Assembly (NCBI RefSeq): GCF_000485595.1
Contig: NW_014577095.1
Location: 708,011 to 772,010, forward strand
Direction of reading: 5' to 3'
Source of the DNA: Priapulus caudatus
Taxonomy: Eukaryota; Priapulida; Priapulimorpha; Priapulimorphida; Priapulidae
DNA length: 64,000 bases
Shown: positions 25,340-40,300 of the stretch, piece after piece
Layout of the letters: every line of letters starts with the position of its first letter
Numbering within the stretch: position 1 is the stretch's first letter
Notes under the pieces: generated by a model
The model's database searches: none
Told to the model about the DNA's origin: nothing
Seen by the model: the letters and a program-made list of their open reading frames with translations, nothing else
Position numbers and translations under genes: made by a program

Positions 25340-28300
25340 CTATTCGATTTTTGCTAAGACAGCTGCTCGTTTGTCCGTGTTTTGAAATAGTGCTCTAATC
25401 AGCGATTTCAATTCATTGGGCGTGAACACTGCCCCTAGGGGGCCTTTTCCTGCTGCCCACCTCTCCTTGATGTCGTACATACTCGAATTTAGTATGAAAG
25501 CAAGTTCCTGAAACTTCATCCAGTTTGTAACACAGTGGTTGGTGGCTGGTGAAACAGCATTTACCTCCAGTTCTGTTCCAGCCTGCAACATAAACAAGAG
25601 CATTACACCATACTAGTCATAGAAACTATAAATACTGAGATAGATGATCATTCTGAATCAGGTGCGTAATGAGCCATTGGGTAATGTAAAACTTGTCGCT
25701 CTGTTTTGTACAGAGTGGTTAATCGGAATTGTTAATTGTCAGATTAAAATTGTTATACTGATCATCCTACACTGAACACGCAGGACGTAAGTGGAAGAAT
25801 ACCAAAAGTTCAAAACAATTTATGTAAAATTTGCTACACACTAGGTAATACAATTATGTTAGAAACATCAATAATGTTCGATAAATTTGGTGGCTTGGGT
25901 GGAGGTTTAACCACTGCTGTAAATACTACTCAGGATCATATAAACCAAAACTGTAACTTGCTAATCAGATCATATATACAGAGCATAGATACCTCAAAGC
26001 ACGCTGATGACCCCTGGATTATGACGTCCAGCACGTAGTGCAACTCTGTAGCTTCATCTGCAGAGATGTCCACGAGGGCTAATATCTTGCTGATCACTTC
26101 CGTCACGACCGAATTTAGCAGCGTACCTGTCACACAAAGACAGCATCATCAAGTGACGTACAATGCAAATCGGCCACGAGATGGCACTGCAATTAATACA
26201 CTACAGTAAAAAAAGCCCACAAATGAGGAGGACCAATTTGTTGGTGTTTTGGGTCGGCAAGTCCTTCTAGGAGATTGATTCAGGAATTGAGAGACTAAAA
26301 CAGTTATCTGAGAGACCACGATAGCTTAGTATAACCTCACTCACTGTCCTCTTACAAAAGAGACAAGTTGAGGGACACTTTCTGCATGCATGGCTATATG
26401 GGCAAGCACTGAACATATATGTCCACTATTGGAATATATTTTAACAAACACCTTAGGAACGACAGTGGCATGTGCCAGCGGGTAGTACAGAAGGTGGTAG
26501 CACCTACCTATAGCTTTGTACATAATATTGGCTGGCAGCACGTCTCTCCACACCCGATTCAGCCGGTGCAGCTGATACATGCACTGCTTAACCGCTTTCA
26601 TCGCCTTGCTGGATGTCGTATTCTCCTCTGTCACTGCCTGGAAACCTAAACCCAACATCATTACCATAAATTATCCAAAATTCCCAAATCCCTAACCCTT
26701 ACCGCATGAAAAAAATTAACTTTGGATTACAGCATCATGCTAGCTCCTCATTAACATGATAAATTCATCAAATTGGTGGGATAAGGTGACAGCATCTCTA
26801 TTAGACCTAGCTTATGCAGTCAGTCTGAATATGTGTTGTTTGTGCACAATGGTTTGCAAGGTGATACAACTGACAAGTACAGCAGACAATCAAGTACTCG
26901 TTACTAAAGCTGAGAGGGTCTATGTCCCCCAGGGTACTGCCGGAACGTACCCTGGTACTACCAAGAGTAGATAATAACACATTGGTAATAACACAAGTTG
27001 ATAATTGTTATTATCTACTCTTGGTACTATCTAATATGCCAGACCATACCTCGCCTACTCCACTAATGAGTCTAGGGAGTCGCCTACGCCTACTCCCTAA
27101 CCCTAACCCTAACCATATCAAATAGTTACCAAGGTACGTTCCGGTATTCCGGACCGTACCCAGGGTTCCGGCAGTACCCTGGGGGACATAGACCCTATCA
27201 GCATTACTAAACGTGGTGAAACCTATTGACAGTACCGTTCGCAACCGCCAAACACTCTAACAGTAGTGACATCTGTCGATGCATCTGCACAGTAAAACAG
27301 TCTGTGCCCATATTACGAATCTGTGGTACAAGATCTATGAAGGTTGCAGCTCCCTGGTTAAGAGGTGGTGGAAGGCTGTCCTGGTACTGATGGCCAAGTG
27401 TGAGTAGATGGTGTGCCACATACATACAGTTATTGTGATGTATGGCTGAAACGGATAACACACAGTCTGCACCTCATATGCTTTTAAAAGAACTTGATTT
27501 TTCACATCGTGTTATTTACAAACATTACCATCCTGGTACCCTTGTACTCCTGTAATGGAGCCCCCATAACATTGCACTTACTCCACTTTCAAGAGCAAAT
27601 GAGCCATCAGTACTACTTCATATTAGGTGGCAGGCTTGGCAAGGAATTCATTATGCACTGGTTGTTGCTGGGTCTCACCTGCGAACTGTGGGACTTCTAC
27701 CAGGTTGTCTCTGTGATGAATAGGCACGACACTGGCGTACATCTCGAACATATTTCTGACTGAATAGAAGAGTTGTATAGCACACTGCGGGGAGCTGCGT
27801 GTCGCCTCGCGTAACACGTCGTTCGCCATCGTCATCAGCTCACAAACGCTTTTGCTGTAATTAATATTAAACGCAAGAGTTAGCCAGAAGTCAATCAGAA
27901 ATGGCCAACATTGACAATGACGTTTTGTCATCCTATATTAGTTTCGTGTTACACTTCTAAGTACTAATATGAGTACTACTTGATGTACCTACCATGTAAA
28001 AAACGAGTCATCAGAAGCTGTCTATCAGCAATACGAAATGTGCAAAAAACGAGAAAGTGAATGGAAAGTCCTATGGCGTCTGGTTTATAAAGAAATTAAT
28101 TATGTGCAGGAACAATGTAAGTATTGGATTACACTTTCATTCATCTTACCATTTGGCAGGCCTCAGCTATATTTTTTTCTAAAAACGTCGGTTCTATGTG
28201 CAATGCAAACTACCAAATATCTCAGTACTTACTACTATTACTGGAAAGCTAACATCTAGCCTAGCATTGTAGTTTTATCATGAATGAATTAGTAATATAA

Positions 28301-31300
28301 TACCTAATACAACATGCTGGCAACCTAAACGTTGAGGCACTCAGCTGCACTTCTCCCTCCAACATGGAAGAATCTAGTCCCGGGACCTGCTTGCCTTTCT
28401 CTTCCTTAACAGCTCCTTCACTCGTTGGTTCATTTGACACCTGAAGCAGCCATGAACGTGTACCATTTCATTTATGATCATAGCAAGCAAGGTCAATGAT
28501 TACAGAATGCACTTCTGGTAACATGTAGGAGTAATTCTAGAGGAATGTTCGACTAAAATTAAGACCATCCATACAATATTATACCAAAGATTTTCATTTA
28601 TGGGATTAGAATAAACTAGAGATGTCTATGTAACTGATTATCTGTGCTACTGTCTTTAGCACAGGACCTCCGTTTCATCATCCTACTGCTCCCTCCTTCC
28701 TCAATCTTCATCCACTTCCAGCTTCTTTGTCTGGTTCTACCCTTCCTTCCCCACCTTTACCGAGTAGACCGCCTGCACTCTTTCTCCCCTTCCCTCTTCC
28801 TTAAAGATGCATTCCCTCGCACATTTTTGTGACAAACCACTGTAAAAACGTAAGCAAATAACTCCCTACACTTTAACTGAACGTTAGCTTTGAAAATAAA
28901 ACTGTAAAAATATGTATCAAGCCTATATATTCGCTCAACGAAAAAACAACTCGAAAAACGCGTTTCGCCGCGGTTCTGTATCATGGCGGCAAGAGTCGAC
29001 GCAGGTCAACCAGCACAGCCATAGATATCATATACCACATGTGTTATATGATATCTATGAGCATATGCAGCCTTCGTGACCTTCATCGCTTGGCAACACC
29101 GCATGACAACAAGAGACGCGTCACAACATCGCCGCAGAGTGGCAAAAAAGTAAATGCTGTTTGAAACATTCGACCCGACACTTTCACTTTGGAGTCTAAA
29201 AGCTTCGAATGAACGTATTCCTGAGCAATTTTTTTTACCTATCACACATATATAGGCAAATACAAACGTGCAATGTTACACCTTTAACCATCCTCTTCCA
29301 TCTTCCTTCACACCAAATTCCACCTTTCCCTTTCTCCTCCACCTCCCTCTTCCTTCATCAACTACTCATTCTAGCTATACTCCCCTTATCCCCCGGCCTT
29401 TTCCACCCTCACCTCTTCTTCCATCCACCCCTTTTCTCTTTCTCCATCCCTACTTACCTTTCTATCACCTACACCATCTACCCATCCTCCTCAAACTTTA
29501 AACAATTCCATCTACTCCTCTGTCCTATCCACCTAGCTCCTCATCTTCTTTCCCGCCTCCAAATTTACTTCCTGATATAGTGATGTTGCCAGGGTCTATG
29601 TCTCCCTGGGTACTGCCGGAACGTACCCTGGGTACGGTCCGGTATATCGGAACGTACCATGGTACTATCTAATATGCCGGACCGTACCTCGCCTACTCCA
29701 CTAACGAGTCTAGGGAGTCGCCTACGCCTACTCCCTAATCCTAACCATATCAGATAGTTACCAGGGTACGTTCTGGTATACCGGACCCTACCCAGGGTAC
29801 GTTCCGGCAGTACCCAGGATACGTTCCGGCAGTACCCAGGGAGACATAGACCCTATCAGTATCAGCTATAGTGATAAGTGATAGACGGTCCTGTACAAGA
29901 ACAAGCCTGATAAAAATTCTAACACTTCAACAGCTGTCTACGTCTCCATTTCAGCACCACCATTTTCCCCAGCTTAAATAATTAGGGCTTCTTCATAACA
30001 AGCCGGGTGGGTGCTAATGCATGTTGAAGGGAAGTAAAGATGCCATCACACTTAGCCCAGTGTTATTTGTTTTAACAATTCCAAATTTCATGTTTATCCA
30101 CACTGCTGCCTGTATGCATTTGTGAAGCACATTGTGAGCCGGTAGCCTAGACATGTTTTTGTGCAAAGAACTATGAACGGCAGTATATCGTACTGGCCAC
30201 AGAGACAGCCTTTCCAGTCCATTGCACTACCACCAGTGGCTCAGAGCGCCGCGCCTCTCGCGCAACAACGTTCGCCTACACAACAATCACGTGCGTGCGC
30301 GCCAGACAATCAAGCACGCACATATATATACTGTACCCGGGTCATTATGTAACCATAGCAACCGATAGTGGACGTCAATACCAGCTTGCAGCGGTTGCCA
30401 TTAGTCTACGGGGTTGCCTAGCAAAAACACTCAGTGTGCGGTTGGTTGAGCTGGCAACCGCATCTGGCTGTAGCACGCGTGTGCGGGCGTTCAAGGCTAC
30501 CGTTGTTATTTCCTACTCGTTGGGACACCACTGGGCACTTGTGGCGAGTGACTACGAGCGTTCGTGCGCGTGTGTTCGTGCGCGAAGTAGAGCCAAGAGG
30601 ACCAGTGATCGACAGGGACAGACGAAGGACAACTCCGATAAGTGCGTCAGTTATACTCTGTTACGGCGAACTGGATTAATTATTTACTATTTAGTATTTA
30701 GATAAGCTTGCAGTTGTAGTAAGGACAGGTGATACGTGAATAAGTGCAGTGGTAGTATGTCATTGATGATTGATTCGACTATCTGTGTGCACTGTGAACG
30801 CGAAACCTGCAGCGTGTAGCGCGGCTATAGCATTGAGTAACAATCATAGGTAGGTATCATGGGTAGCCCGACCAGGCTGTGCGACGGATTGTCTATACGT
30901 GATATCCTAACCCTAGCGATACCGTTTCTTGGAGCTAGTATCATGGGTAGCTGGTAAACCGACCAGGCTGTTGAATGTACGTACGTTGCGTTGTACGTTA
31001 CGTGGCGTGTACGTCGTCGTAACTTGTGGCTAGGGTAGCTGGTTGCTCTACTGCCGTGGCGTACCGACTACTGCCGGCTAGCTATGCAGTAATCAATATG
31101 TCCGCGAACTCAAAACGTGGTAGGGTACGTACGGATGTCATGTACTTAGTGAGTGTCGGCATCCTATCTACTTGTCTTGTTAGTAGCACTACTAGTACTA
31201 CTACTACTAGTATCAGAAGTAGATAATAGGGAATTTCCTATTATCTACTTCTGACTAGTATACTACTATTACTATTAGTATTACTAATAATCTTACTAGC

Positions 31301-34300
31301 AGGAGTTTTTTAATTTCTAAATGCAGAGAATTTATTAGAAATAGTAATACCTAGACGAATTTATGCTCTCCTAGATGTTATTTTTTTCAATTAATTATTA
31401 ATTATTCCCATGATGTTATTTTTTTTAAATTTTCAGGTTTCCTGCTTGTAATTCGGGAAAAGTTGATTGGGTGAGTGCACAACACTAATGTATGCAACCA
31501 TGGCGACTGCAGGCACCACGACTAGTGACACTCTGGCGATACAGCAGCCGCGGTGCGACAACACGTCCGGCTACGAGGATTTGCTGCTAAAGCCATCATT
31601 CACATCGACTTTGTCCACCGGCCTTCCACGGGCGCTCACTCCGTGTGACATGGACTCTGCACCGCCGTCCGGCCCGCCAGCATCGTGGGACCTTGAGACC
31701 ACAGACGAAGACAACAGATCAACGCCTCCTCCCAGCAGCGCATTGGTGGCGGCGGGGAGCGACGAAGCGGGCACGCCAGCAGCGCATGAGTGCGAGCAGT
31801 GCGGGCTAGCGTTCCTCACGGCCGACGAGCTGGATCGGCACGTCGGCGCCAGCTGGCACTACGTTCACATGCGCTACATGTGCGGCATGTGCCTGACGGA
31901 CCTCGCCTCGCTGTCGGCCGTCAGGCAGCACACGAAGCCCGTGCTGTGTAACCGCTGCGCTGTCGTCAGCCCCTGCGTGAAGCACGCGCGCATACACGCT
32001 CGCTGCCACGGGAAGGCGGCGCAGGGACGCAGGGCCAACACGCTGGTGGCCACGAGCACAGCCACTCTCTCGCTCACATCACAGAACACAGTTCCCACGA
32101 CGTCGGAGACAGCACCAGTAGATGCGCAGCCAACGCCAACTTCAGTGCTAGCTGCGGTCCTGGCTTCACCATTGAACAGCCCGTCAAACCTGATAGCAGT
32201 GAGTGGGGATCCACCACCACTAACATCAGTGGCAACAATAGCCACGCCTTTACCGACACTGACAACAGTGGCTGAGTGTATAACAACTGCCTCAACGTTG
32301 CCAACACCCGTGCCAATAAACAATCTATCAAAGCTGACGGCTATTGCTGCATGTCCAACACTGAATTCACTTCCTAGACTAACGTCAATGCCAACAGCAG
32401 CCACAGTTCCCAGACTGACATTAATGTCATCCACAGACCTGCACGCGACAACAAACAATCTTCTGAGAGTGACATCATCGGCTGGAAATCCAACAGTAAC
32501 CACACTTCCAAAACTGACATCAATGACGTCTACGACCACACACTCGGCAATAAAAAATCTTCCGAGGATGGCAGCCATGGTTGGACGTCCGAAAACCAAC
32601 ATTCTTCCTAAACTTACACCAATTGCACCAATGCCTTCTTCAATGATGAACAAATATCCAATACTAACACCAATGCCGGCAGTAGCAAGCTCACAAGCAA
32701 TGAATAGCTTACTGCCTACAACGACGACCACACCAGCCACATGTGCATCAACGAGGCAATTTCCTGTTTTAAAGATAATGTCACCACAAGGCACCCGTCA
32801 GGTCATTCGAATCTCGGGCATACAGCAGACACTGGCAGTAAATAGGAATCAAGCAGCATCAGGATACAAGACACTGACTCCAACAACAACAACCCACGCA
32901 TATAGATCATTTGCACCGACACCATTAACATCAACATGTAGAATAGTGACACCATCAACAACAACACCATCGGGATATAGACTACTTTCAACAACATCAA
33001 CTTCAGCGTTGAGAATAACTGCGCCATCATCGTTGACGTCTGTGCACAGAGCATCCACACTGACGACATCAACAGCGGCACATCGGATGACGAAATTGTC
33101 AGCATACGTGTCTCCAGCAACGGCGGCGCCAGCGCTAGAGCCGGTGAGCGTGGCGACACTGTCAACCATGACTGCCATTAAAGACGAGCCACTGACGCCT
33201 CCGCCGCCGCCGCGGCTATCCCCGCTCACTGTCACCGTCAAGACCGAGCAGCAGACGGTGGACGATCCAATGGCTTCTGAGGGTGCACTATACGGCCAAC
33301 CTCAAGTGACACGGTGTAGTCTCTCACAAGGAATGGTGCTTGGTCTACGCGAAGACACCAGCGTCAGTCACGCTGCACCAAAGACCACGGTGAAGCGTGC
33401 ACGACTCATCCTCCCACGGATTGAGGCAGGCACTACACACATGACCCCCGTGAAGGAGAAACAGTATCAGTGTGATGAGTGTGGCCAGGCATATCAGTAC
33501 CTCAACCACCTGAAGAATCACATTAAGACACACACGGGTATATAACAATTAACACTAACAGTTCACCACAACAAAACACAGCACAGTAATACGTGCCCAA
33601 TCTTTCACTTATTCAAAGTACACATCAGGGGTTGAAAATAACTTTTGAACAAGGGAGTCCAATGGACTCCCTGCCCTTAAAAGGAGGGAGTCCACAGCAA
33701 ACTGAGAGAGTCCACAGTCTGAAGTTCAAAACTAAAGATGCAAACTAAATAACGCATGTGCTTATTTTGAAGATTCATGCGGTTGCACGTCTGCCAAATT
33801 TTCTTTGGACATTTGCTGAAAAATACGGTAATTCCGCGAGGCCGTGCTTTGGAACGAACTAGTTAGTATAGCAGAATTTTCAGTGAGTCACACGGACTCC
33901 TGCATATGTCAAATCAGGGAGTCCGACAGTAAATCAGGGAGTATTTGACTCCGGATTCGCGTTAATTTCGCACCCTGACACATACATTAGAATTATTATC
34001 AATTTAAATCTAAAAATTATGCAATGGCTATATTACGTATTTAAAGCATCTGTGCGTACAACAACAGCGGAAACTCTTCGGTAAAAGGCAGGTAATTTTC
34101 ATGCGTGAATATTTCACTATGAGCATATGTGTGTAACTTGCTTCTACAGGAGCACCGTTCAAGTGTGAGATCTGCGGAGCAACCTTTGTTGTACAGTTCA
34201 AGTACGAGCGACACGTGAACCGCTTTCACAAAGGAGAGAATCCTGGGAGCCGGCCATACAGGTAAGATGCATAGCCTTTCCTCAATGCTTTAACAACTAC

Positions 34301-37300
34301 GCTAAACCTGCACCTAATAACTGCACCTACGTTGTTTCTTGAGCCGTCGATGACTGCCCCCTCCCCCCCCCCCGCCTGCACTCCATCTACCTGCAATGAT
34401 CTTCTCTTCTCCAGCCTGACTTTGCTCCCCCTCTTATCAGTGAATCACTTCCAGCTTTGTACCTCTTCCTGTTCCAGTGTTTCCCCTGGCCAAAAAGGTC
34501 TGTGAGGTGGTAAATGTTTTTTGTAATGTGTTTGCGTGTTTCGAGGTCCTAGCAAAGCGAGCAGCACAGGTGCTGGCCAAGCTAGGGAGGTCCGGGGACA
34601 TGCTCCCCCAGGAAATTTTTGGAAAAATTGGTGCAATTTGGTGCATTCTAAGCTATTCTGAACATATTGTATGAGACTCTTGAATCTCTTTTTCAAGTTG
34701 TCAAACGTTTCGTCAGCGAGGCGGTGTTTTGGATAAATTTATGTGTGGCGGCTGAGAATTTTAGCGAGGCGGGCCGCCTCGCTCGTGTCAATGCAGGGGA
34801 AACACTGCTGTTCTACTGACATGCCTATTTATTCGACCAGTCTGGCTCGACGAACAATTAAATTTGCATTGAGAAGTAGCCGTGATACCGGGGTACACGG
34901 TACACACTCCCAAAATCCTACTGTATCCTGTAGTCTTCCGTAAAACCAAGTTATTGCTCGGTTTTATAGCTCACGGGAGCTGTAACAAGGTTAAAATGTA
35001 CGAGAAGGAAACATTACATGCATGGCAGTACAAACTTTTACAGGTGCCCCATATGTTGTGCTGGCTTCAAACAGCGGAACCACTTGGTGCGTCACTTGCG
35101 GATCCATACAGGTACTGCTATCAGTGCATAATTTGCTTCTATGTTTCACATTGTCACGTACTGCAACGATTGTAGATGTAGAGCATCCACCTTGCCAATC
35201 ATGCCAACTGTTCAACTACGTACTGCATTCACAGTGACAGGGTGCTGCTAACGTTCGCTAACACTCGAATCTTCACTGTGTCTAGTCTGCTCACCTACTT
35301 TTAAAATGTGTGTCACCATCACTCAGAATCCTTACAAGCTGCATCCTGGTTGAGTGATATATAATGCGTATTGTACTCCCTGTGCAGGAGAGAAACCATA
35401 CAAGTGTACCATATGCGGAACTGCATTCGCGTTGCCTGGCAACCTCAGCTACCACATGCGTATCCATAGCAATGACAAGCCGTACATATGTGACATGTGC
35501 GGGACTCCGTTCCGCTCCACCACACACCTCAAGCAGCATTTTGCTCGGATCCATCGGGGACTGGAGTTCACTAAAGGTCCTGAGACAACGAATACGTGCA
35601 AGGTAAGTGTTTTGCAGGAAACGCCCTATATGTTTACTAACTGCATGGTCCCTTCTTAGGGCAAGACTTATGAGAACAGTTTTTGTAATCGATTTCGGAA
35701 ACTTAATTCACCTTATTGTTCATTTACTAACTTGTTTATATCATTTTCTACTGTGAGGTTAATCTCGACCTCTTTTCACTGACTATGTTCCATGATTTTA
35801 TAATAACAGGAATATATAACATCATCATATTGATATTATGAAATTTGTTGATGTATCTATTCCCGATGCAAGTTAGCTCTAGTACTATAGCCCGCTTACA
35901 TTAACTGCCGCTGGCAAGCTAACTGACGCCTGCACATTAACTGCTGCCAGCGGCAGTTAATGTAAGCGGGCTATAGTACTAGAGCTAGATGCAAGTATGC
36001 TGATGGTAACTATATCTATTGATCGGTTTATGGAGCAAAAATGAGGTGCATCAATTTTAATCATTCGTATCTTTGCTGCCGCCTCGTCGTGCCAGGCGCG
36101 CGTGCCGGCGTTCGGTCGGCAGCAACGGCAACAGGAGCAGGAGGATGAGGACGCTGACGATGGCCTGGCCGTGTCGATGTCCGAGATCCTGCGCAACCCG
36201 CTGCAGGGAAACCCCATCGATGCGCTATCCGACGACGAGGAACCACAGGTGGTGCTGAGCGCACCTGCCGAGTCCCCGGCCGCGCCGGCTCGCTACGAGG
36301 CACAGGTGTCACTGCGCAGTCCCGCGCAGGAGACCCCGGACTCACGGGCTCGCTACGACTTCAGGAAGAGGAGCGACGGAGGCAGGAAGCGGGCTTGGTC
36401 CGACGGCTCTCACACTGGTAACGAGGAGCACAGGTGCTGATGAACATCATGCGTAGATAGTTTGGGAGATTACATTCGGCAGAGAAAAAACCTGACAGTG
36501 AACCTCACTGGTGTGCTAACATAAACTTGTGCAAAAACATGCAACGGTTCATTTGTGCATGAGCTACGTACTAAACATAACTAGACGATGTATGAACTGT
36601 AGGTATAGACGTTGGCGAAGTGGTACACATTATGTGATTATAGTCTCTTGTTTATAAGGCCACCCTTAAAAGATTGTTTGTTTACCCTTTACCTACTCGC
36701 CTCTCAGGGTACCGAGTAGGTAGGTAGGTGAAAAATCTTTTTTATTTTGTTTGGACAAGATGTGTGTATGTATATTGTATATTCTGTTTTGTGTATATGT
36801 TTTTGCGGAACGAATTTTTGTTTTTTGCGAAACGAAATAATTTTTGTTTTGCTTTAATCGGCCAATAAAATGTGGCGAGTAGCGGCGTTTTGGCGAGTCG
36901 GTCGGTAAAGTGGAAACAAGCAATATTTTATCTTAGGCCTAATGGTGTCTGGGCCCTCGTAAATTTTCTAAAGATGTACATGTAAAAGGTGCAATTAAGG
37001 AGGCAGCTTCAATCTTCTTATGTCTTACGAGTGACTACTAAAATATTACTGTTCATGTTCACCATGTATTAGTCACAGAGTATTCATATGTACCAAAGTA
37101 ATTATGTGTAATGATTTTAATAGTGTTTTTAAATATATTCTGTGTGCAAGCTGTATAAATATTAAAATGTCTTACACAGTCAACCCTGTATATAAGGGTC
37201 ACTTAACAGAAACTGCAAAAGTGTCCTTTATAAAGAGGTGTCTATTCTATAGAGGTGACCACTAACACAGGGTTGACTGTATGAATAACTTTTTTTCTTG

Positions 37301-40300
37301 TCATATTGCAATGTCAATTCATGTTCTTACATTAAATTTTTTTGTAATATAATACATTACTCTGTGCAGCATTAAATTTCCAGATTTCTTTACATGCACG
37401 TGATATGGTAGGATTGCCAAGTACCTATGCAACTCCAAGTACCATGTAGCAGTGTGTCACTGTGTAAATGGAAAAATCAGAGACACTGCTACTGTCAGAG
37501 CATACCTCCTAACCCTAATCCTAATATTATCCTAACCCCGACCTAAAGTAAACCCCAGTAAATCCCCAGTTTTTGTACCTAAGGAGATACAGAACCTTCA
37601 ATTATTAAGTAGTTCCCCTTTACATGTAGCAGTGTGTTTATAGCACTCCCCCCCCCCCTATATGTGCATATTTACCTCCGCCAGGGGCTTGGCGGAGGTT
37701 ATGTTTTCACCGGCATGTCTTTGAGTGTTGGTTTGTGTGTTTGTGGGTTTGTGTGTTACCATGCACGTTTCAGTTCACTTCCGCTAGGTGCGCTGGCTGT
37801 AGACTTACAAACACGCAACCACAGGCTAAGGGGCAACCACAGTCCTCCCCCACCTGCACGCTCGCACTAATCCGGATCCAATTAATTAATTAATAAAAAA
37901 TTTCACATTGAGAGAATTCAGCTGCCTTGGCGGAGGTCTGTGCTCTCCGAGTGCTCTAGTATAATATATAACACAGTAGAGCGTAAATCACTTACTTCCA
38001 TTGTAACAGCGCGTTTATACTATACAGCAAGGCGCATCGGTCACGTTTGCCTGTAACAGTGTTCAGTAAAGCACAGGAAAGCACATCACTCACCTCCCCC
38101 TATAGCAGTGTGTGTATATAGCACACAGCATACAACACACATCACTCACCTCCCCCTATAGCAGTGTGTGTATATAGCACACAGCATACAACACACATCA
38201 CTCACCTCCCCCTATAGCAGTGTGTGTATATAGCACACAGCATACAACACACATCACTCACCTCCCCCTATAGCAGTNNNNNNNNNNTGTTTGTGTGTTT
38301 GTGTGTTTGTGTGTTACCATGCACGTTTCAGTTCACTTCCGCTAGGTGCGCTGGCTGTAGACTTACAAACACGCAACCACAGGCTAAGGGGCAACCACAG
38401 TCCTCCCCCACCTGCACGCTCGCACTAATCCGGATCCAATTAATTAATTAATAAAAAATTTCACATTGAGAGAATGCTGCCGCCTTGGCGGAGGTCTGTG
38501 CTCTCCGAGTGCTCTAGTATAATATATAACACAGTAGAGCGTAAATCACTTACTTCCATTGTAACAGCGCGTTTATACTATACAGCAAGGCGCATCGGTC
38601 ACGTTTGCCTGTAGCAGTGTTCAGTAAAGCACAGGAAAGCACATCACTCACCTCCCCCTGTAGTAGTGTATATATATACAGCACATATCACTCACCTCCC
38701 ATATATACACTACTACAGGGGGAGGCGAGTGATGTGTGCTGTATATATATATACACTACTACAGAGGGAGGTGAGAGATGTGTGCTGTATATACACACTA
38801 CTATAGGGGGAGGTGAGAGATGTGTGCTGTATATATATATACACACTACTATAGGGGGAGGTGAGTGATATGTGCTGTATATATATACACACTGCTATAG
38901 GGGGAGGTGAGTGATATGTGCTGCATATATATATACACACTACTATAGGGGAGGTGAGTGATGTGTGCTGTATATATATACACTACTACAGGGGGAGGCG
39001 AGTGATATGTGCTGTCTATAGTAGTGTGTATATATATATACAGCACACATCTCTCACCTCCCCCTATAGCAGTGTGTATTATATATATCACACATCACTC
39101 ACCTCTCCCTATAGTAGTGTGTATATATATATAGCACATATCACTCACCTCCCCCTATAGTAGTGTGTATATATACAGCACATATCACTCACCTCCCCCT
39201 ATAGCAGTGTGAATATGCAGCACATATCACTCACCTCCCTCTGTAGCAGTGTGTATATATATCATGAGTAGATAATAGGGAATTCCCTATTATCTACTCC
39301 TGATATATATATATCACACATCACTCACCTCCCCCTATAGCAGTGTGTGTATATAGCACACAGCATACAACACACATCACTCACCTTCCCCTATCGCAGT
39401 GTGTATAATATACTGTATATTATACAGCACACACTAGATACAATAATGTAACCCAACAAGAGTAGGGTTACAACCAGGAGCTAATAATGACAAATGCACT
39501 GATTGTTACGGTCGCGTGGGCATGCTTATTGCTGTATATGTAGGTGTGGGCACTGCTGGTATGAGGGAGCGACAGCAAAACTTTCCCGGAATCGAGGACA
39601 AAGCTGCAATCGGGGATGACACAGGAGTGTGCCGGCATGCAAAAAGAAACGTTGCTGTGAATTTCATTACGTTTTTCCATGTATATAGTCAGAAGCACGT
39701 GGTGGTGTATTTATTTTTGGATTGACACTATTTTGACAATGGCGGGTAAATATAGGAACATTTTCACAACGGCGTTGTTAAATTTGACAACGGCGGTGCG
39801 CCGCAGTGCCTCCAATGTTGAAGAAACCCTGCTGTTACAAAATTTCGAAACGACAAGCGGCGATATTTCGAGCGCTATTTCTGTTGACCTGTGACGTACG
39901 CATTCCCAATGTGCATAGCATTCGGCTAACTTCGGCTCCTGTGCTGCCTGACATCATGCTGGCTCTGGTGACATCATGACTGACAGCAGGCATCCCATGA
40001 TGCATTCGATCTTGGAGCCGAAATTAGCCGAACGCTATGCGAATTGGGAATGCGTACGTCACAGGTCAACAGAAATGGCGCTCGACATATCGCCGCTCGT
40101 CGCTTCGAAATTTTGTAACAGGCTATATTAGTTTCATACAGAGTATTGTGATACATAGTAAGTCCCAGGATAGCGGAGAAAGGTTCGTCTTTATCATAAA
40201 CCCAGTATGGAAGTTCTAGTCTCGAAAAACGCCCCATAAAACCGCCCTGAGTGAATCACTCAGGGGCTCCTCCAAAGAAAAGAATAGGCTCGCGTTGTAA

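Larger units (their letters stand above)
28441..30160. other. ZW10 intron 6, proximal repeat-bearing part
   Basis: This stretch has no gene. It contains pyrimidine-rich segments, a 40-bp palindrome and a telomere-core MITE, listed separately. The short proline/serine-rich ORFs come from the pyrimidine tracts. Confidence 0.5.
38087..39410. repeat. Minisatellite with units in both orientations
   Basis: The unit of about 45-58 nt contains CACTCACCTCCCCCTATAGC and a TA/TG-rich spacer. Units run in one direction at 38087-38277, 38640-38700 and 39020-39410, and inverted at about 38700-39015, making a potential large hairpin. Related units lie at 40345-40500, beside ZW10 exon 6. Each unit holds GAGGTGAGTG on one strand, a good 5' splice-site match. 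The stretch 38278-38640 between arrays holds the gap and repeat copy 2. Confidence 0.85.

Noticed and set aside
31874-32794. 306-codon minus-strand Val/Ile-rich ORF
   Set aside because: Shadow of the Thr/Ser/Pro-rich exon of the zinc-finger gene. Composition follows from the opposite strand.
38087-39410. CRISPR-like spaced repeats
   Set aside because: Units are tandem and without unique spacers, in a eukaryotic intron with inverted blocks. It is a minisatellite.
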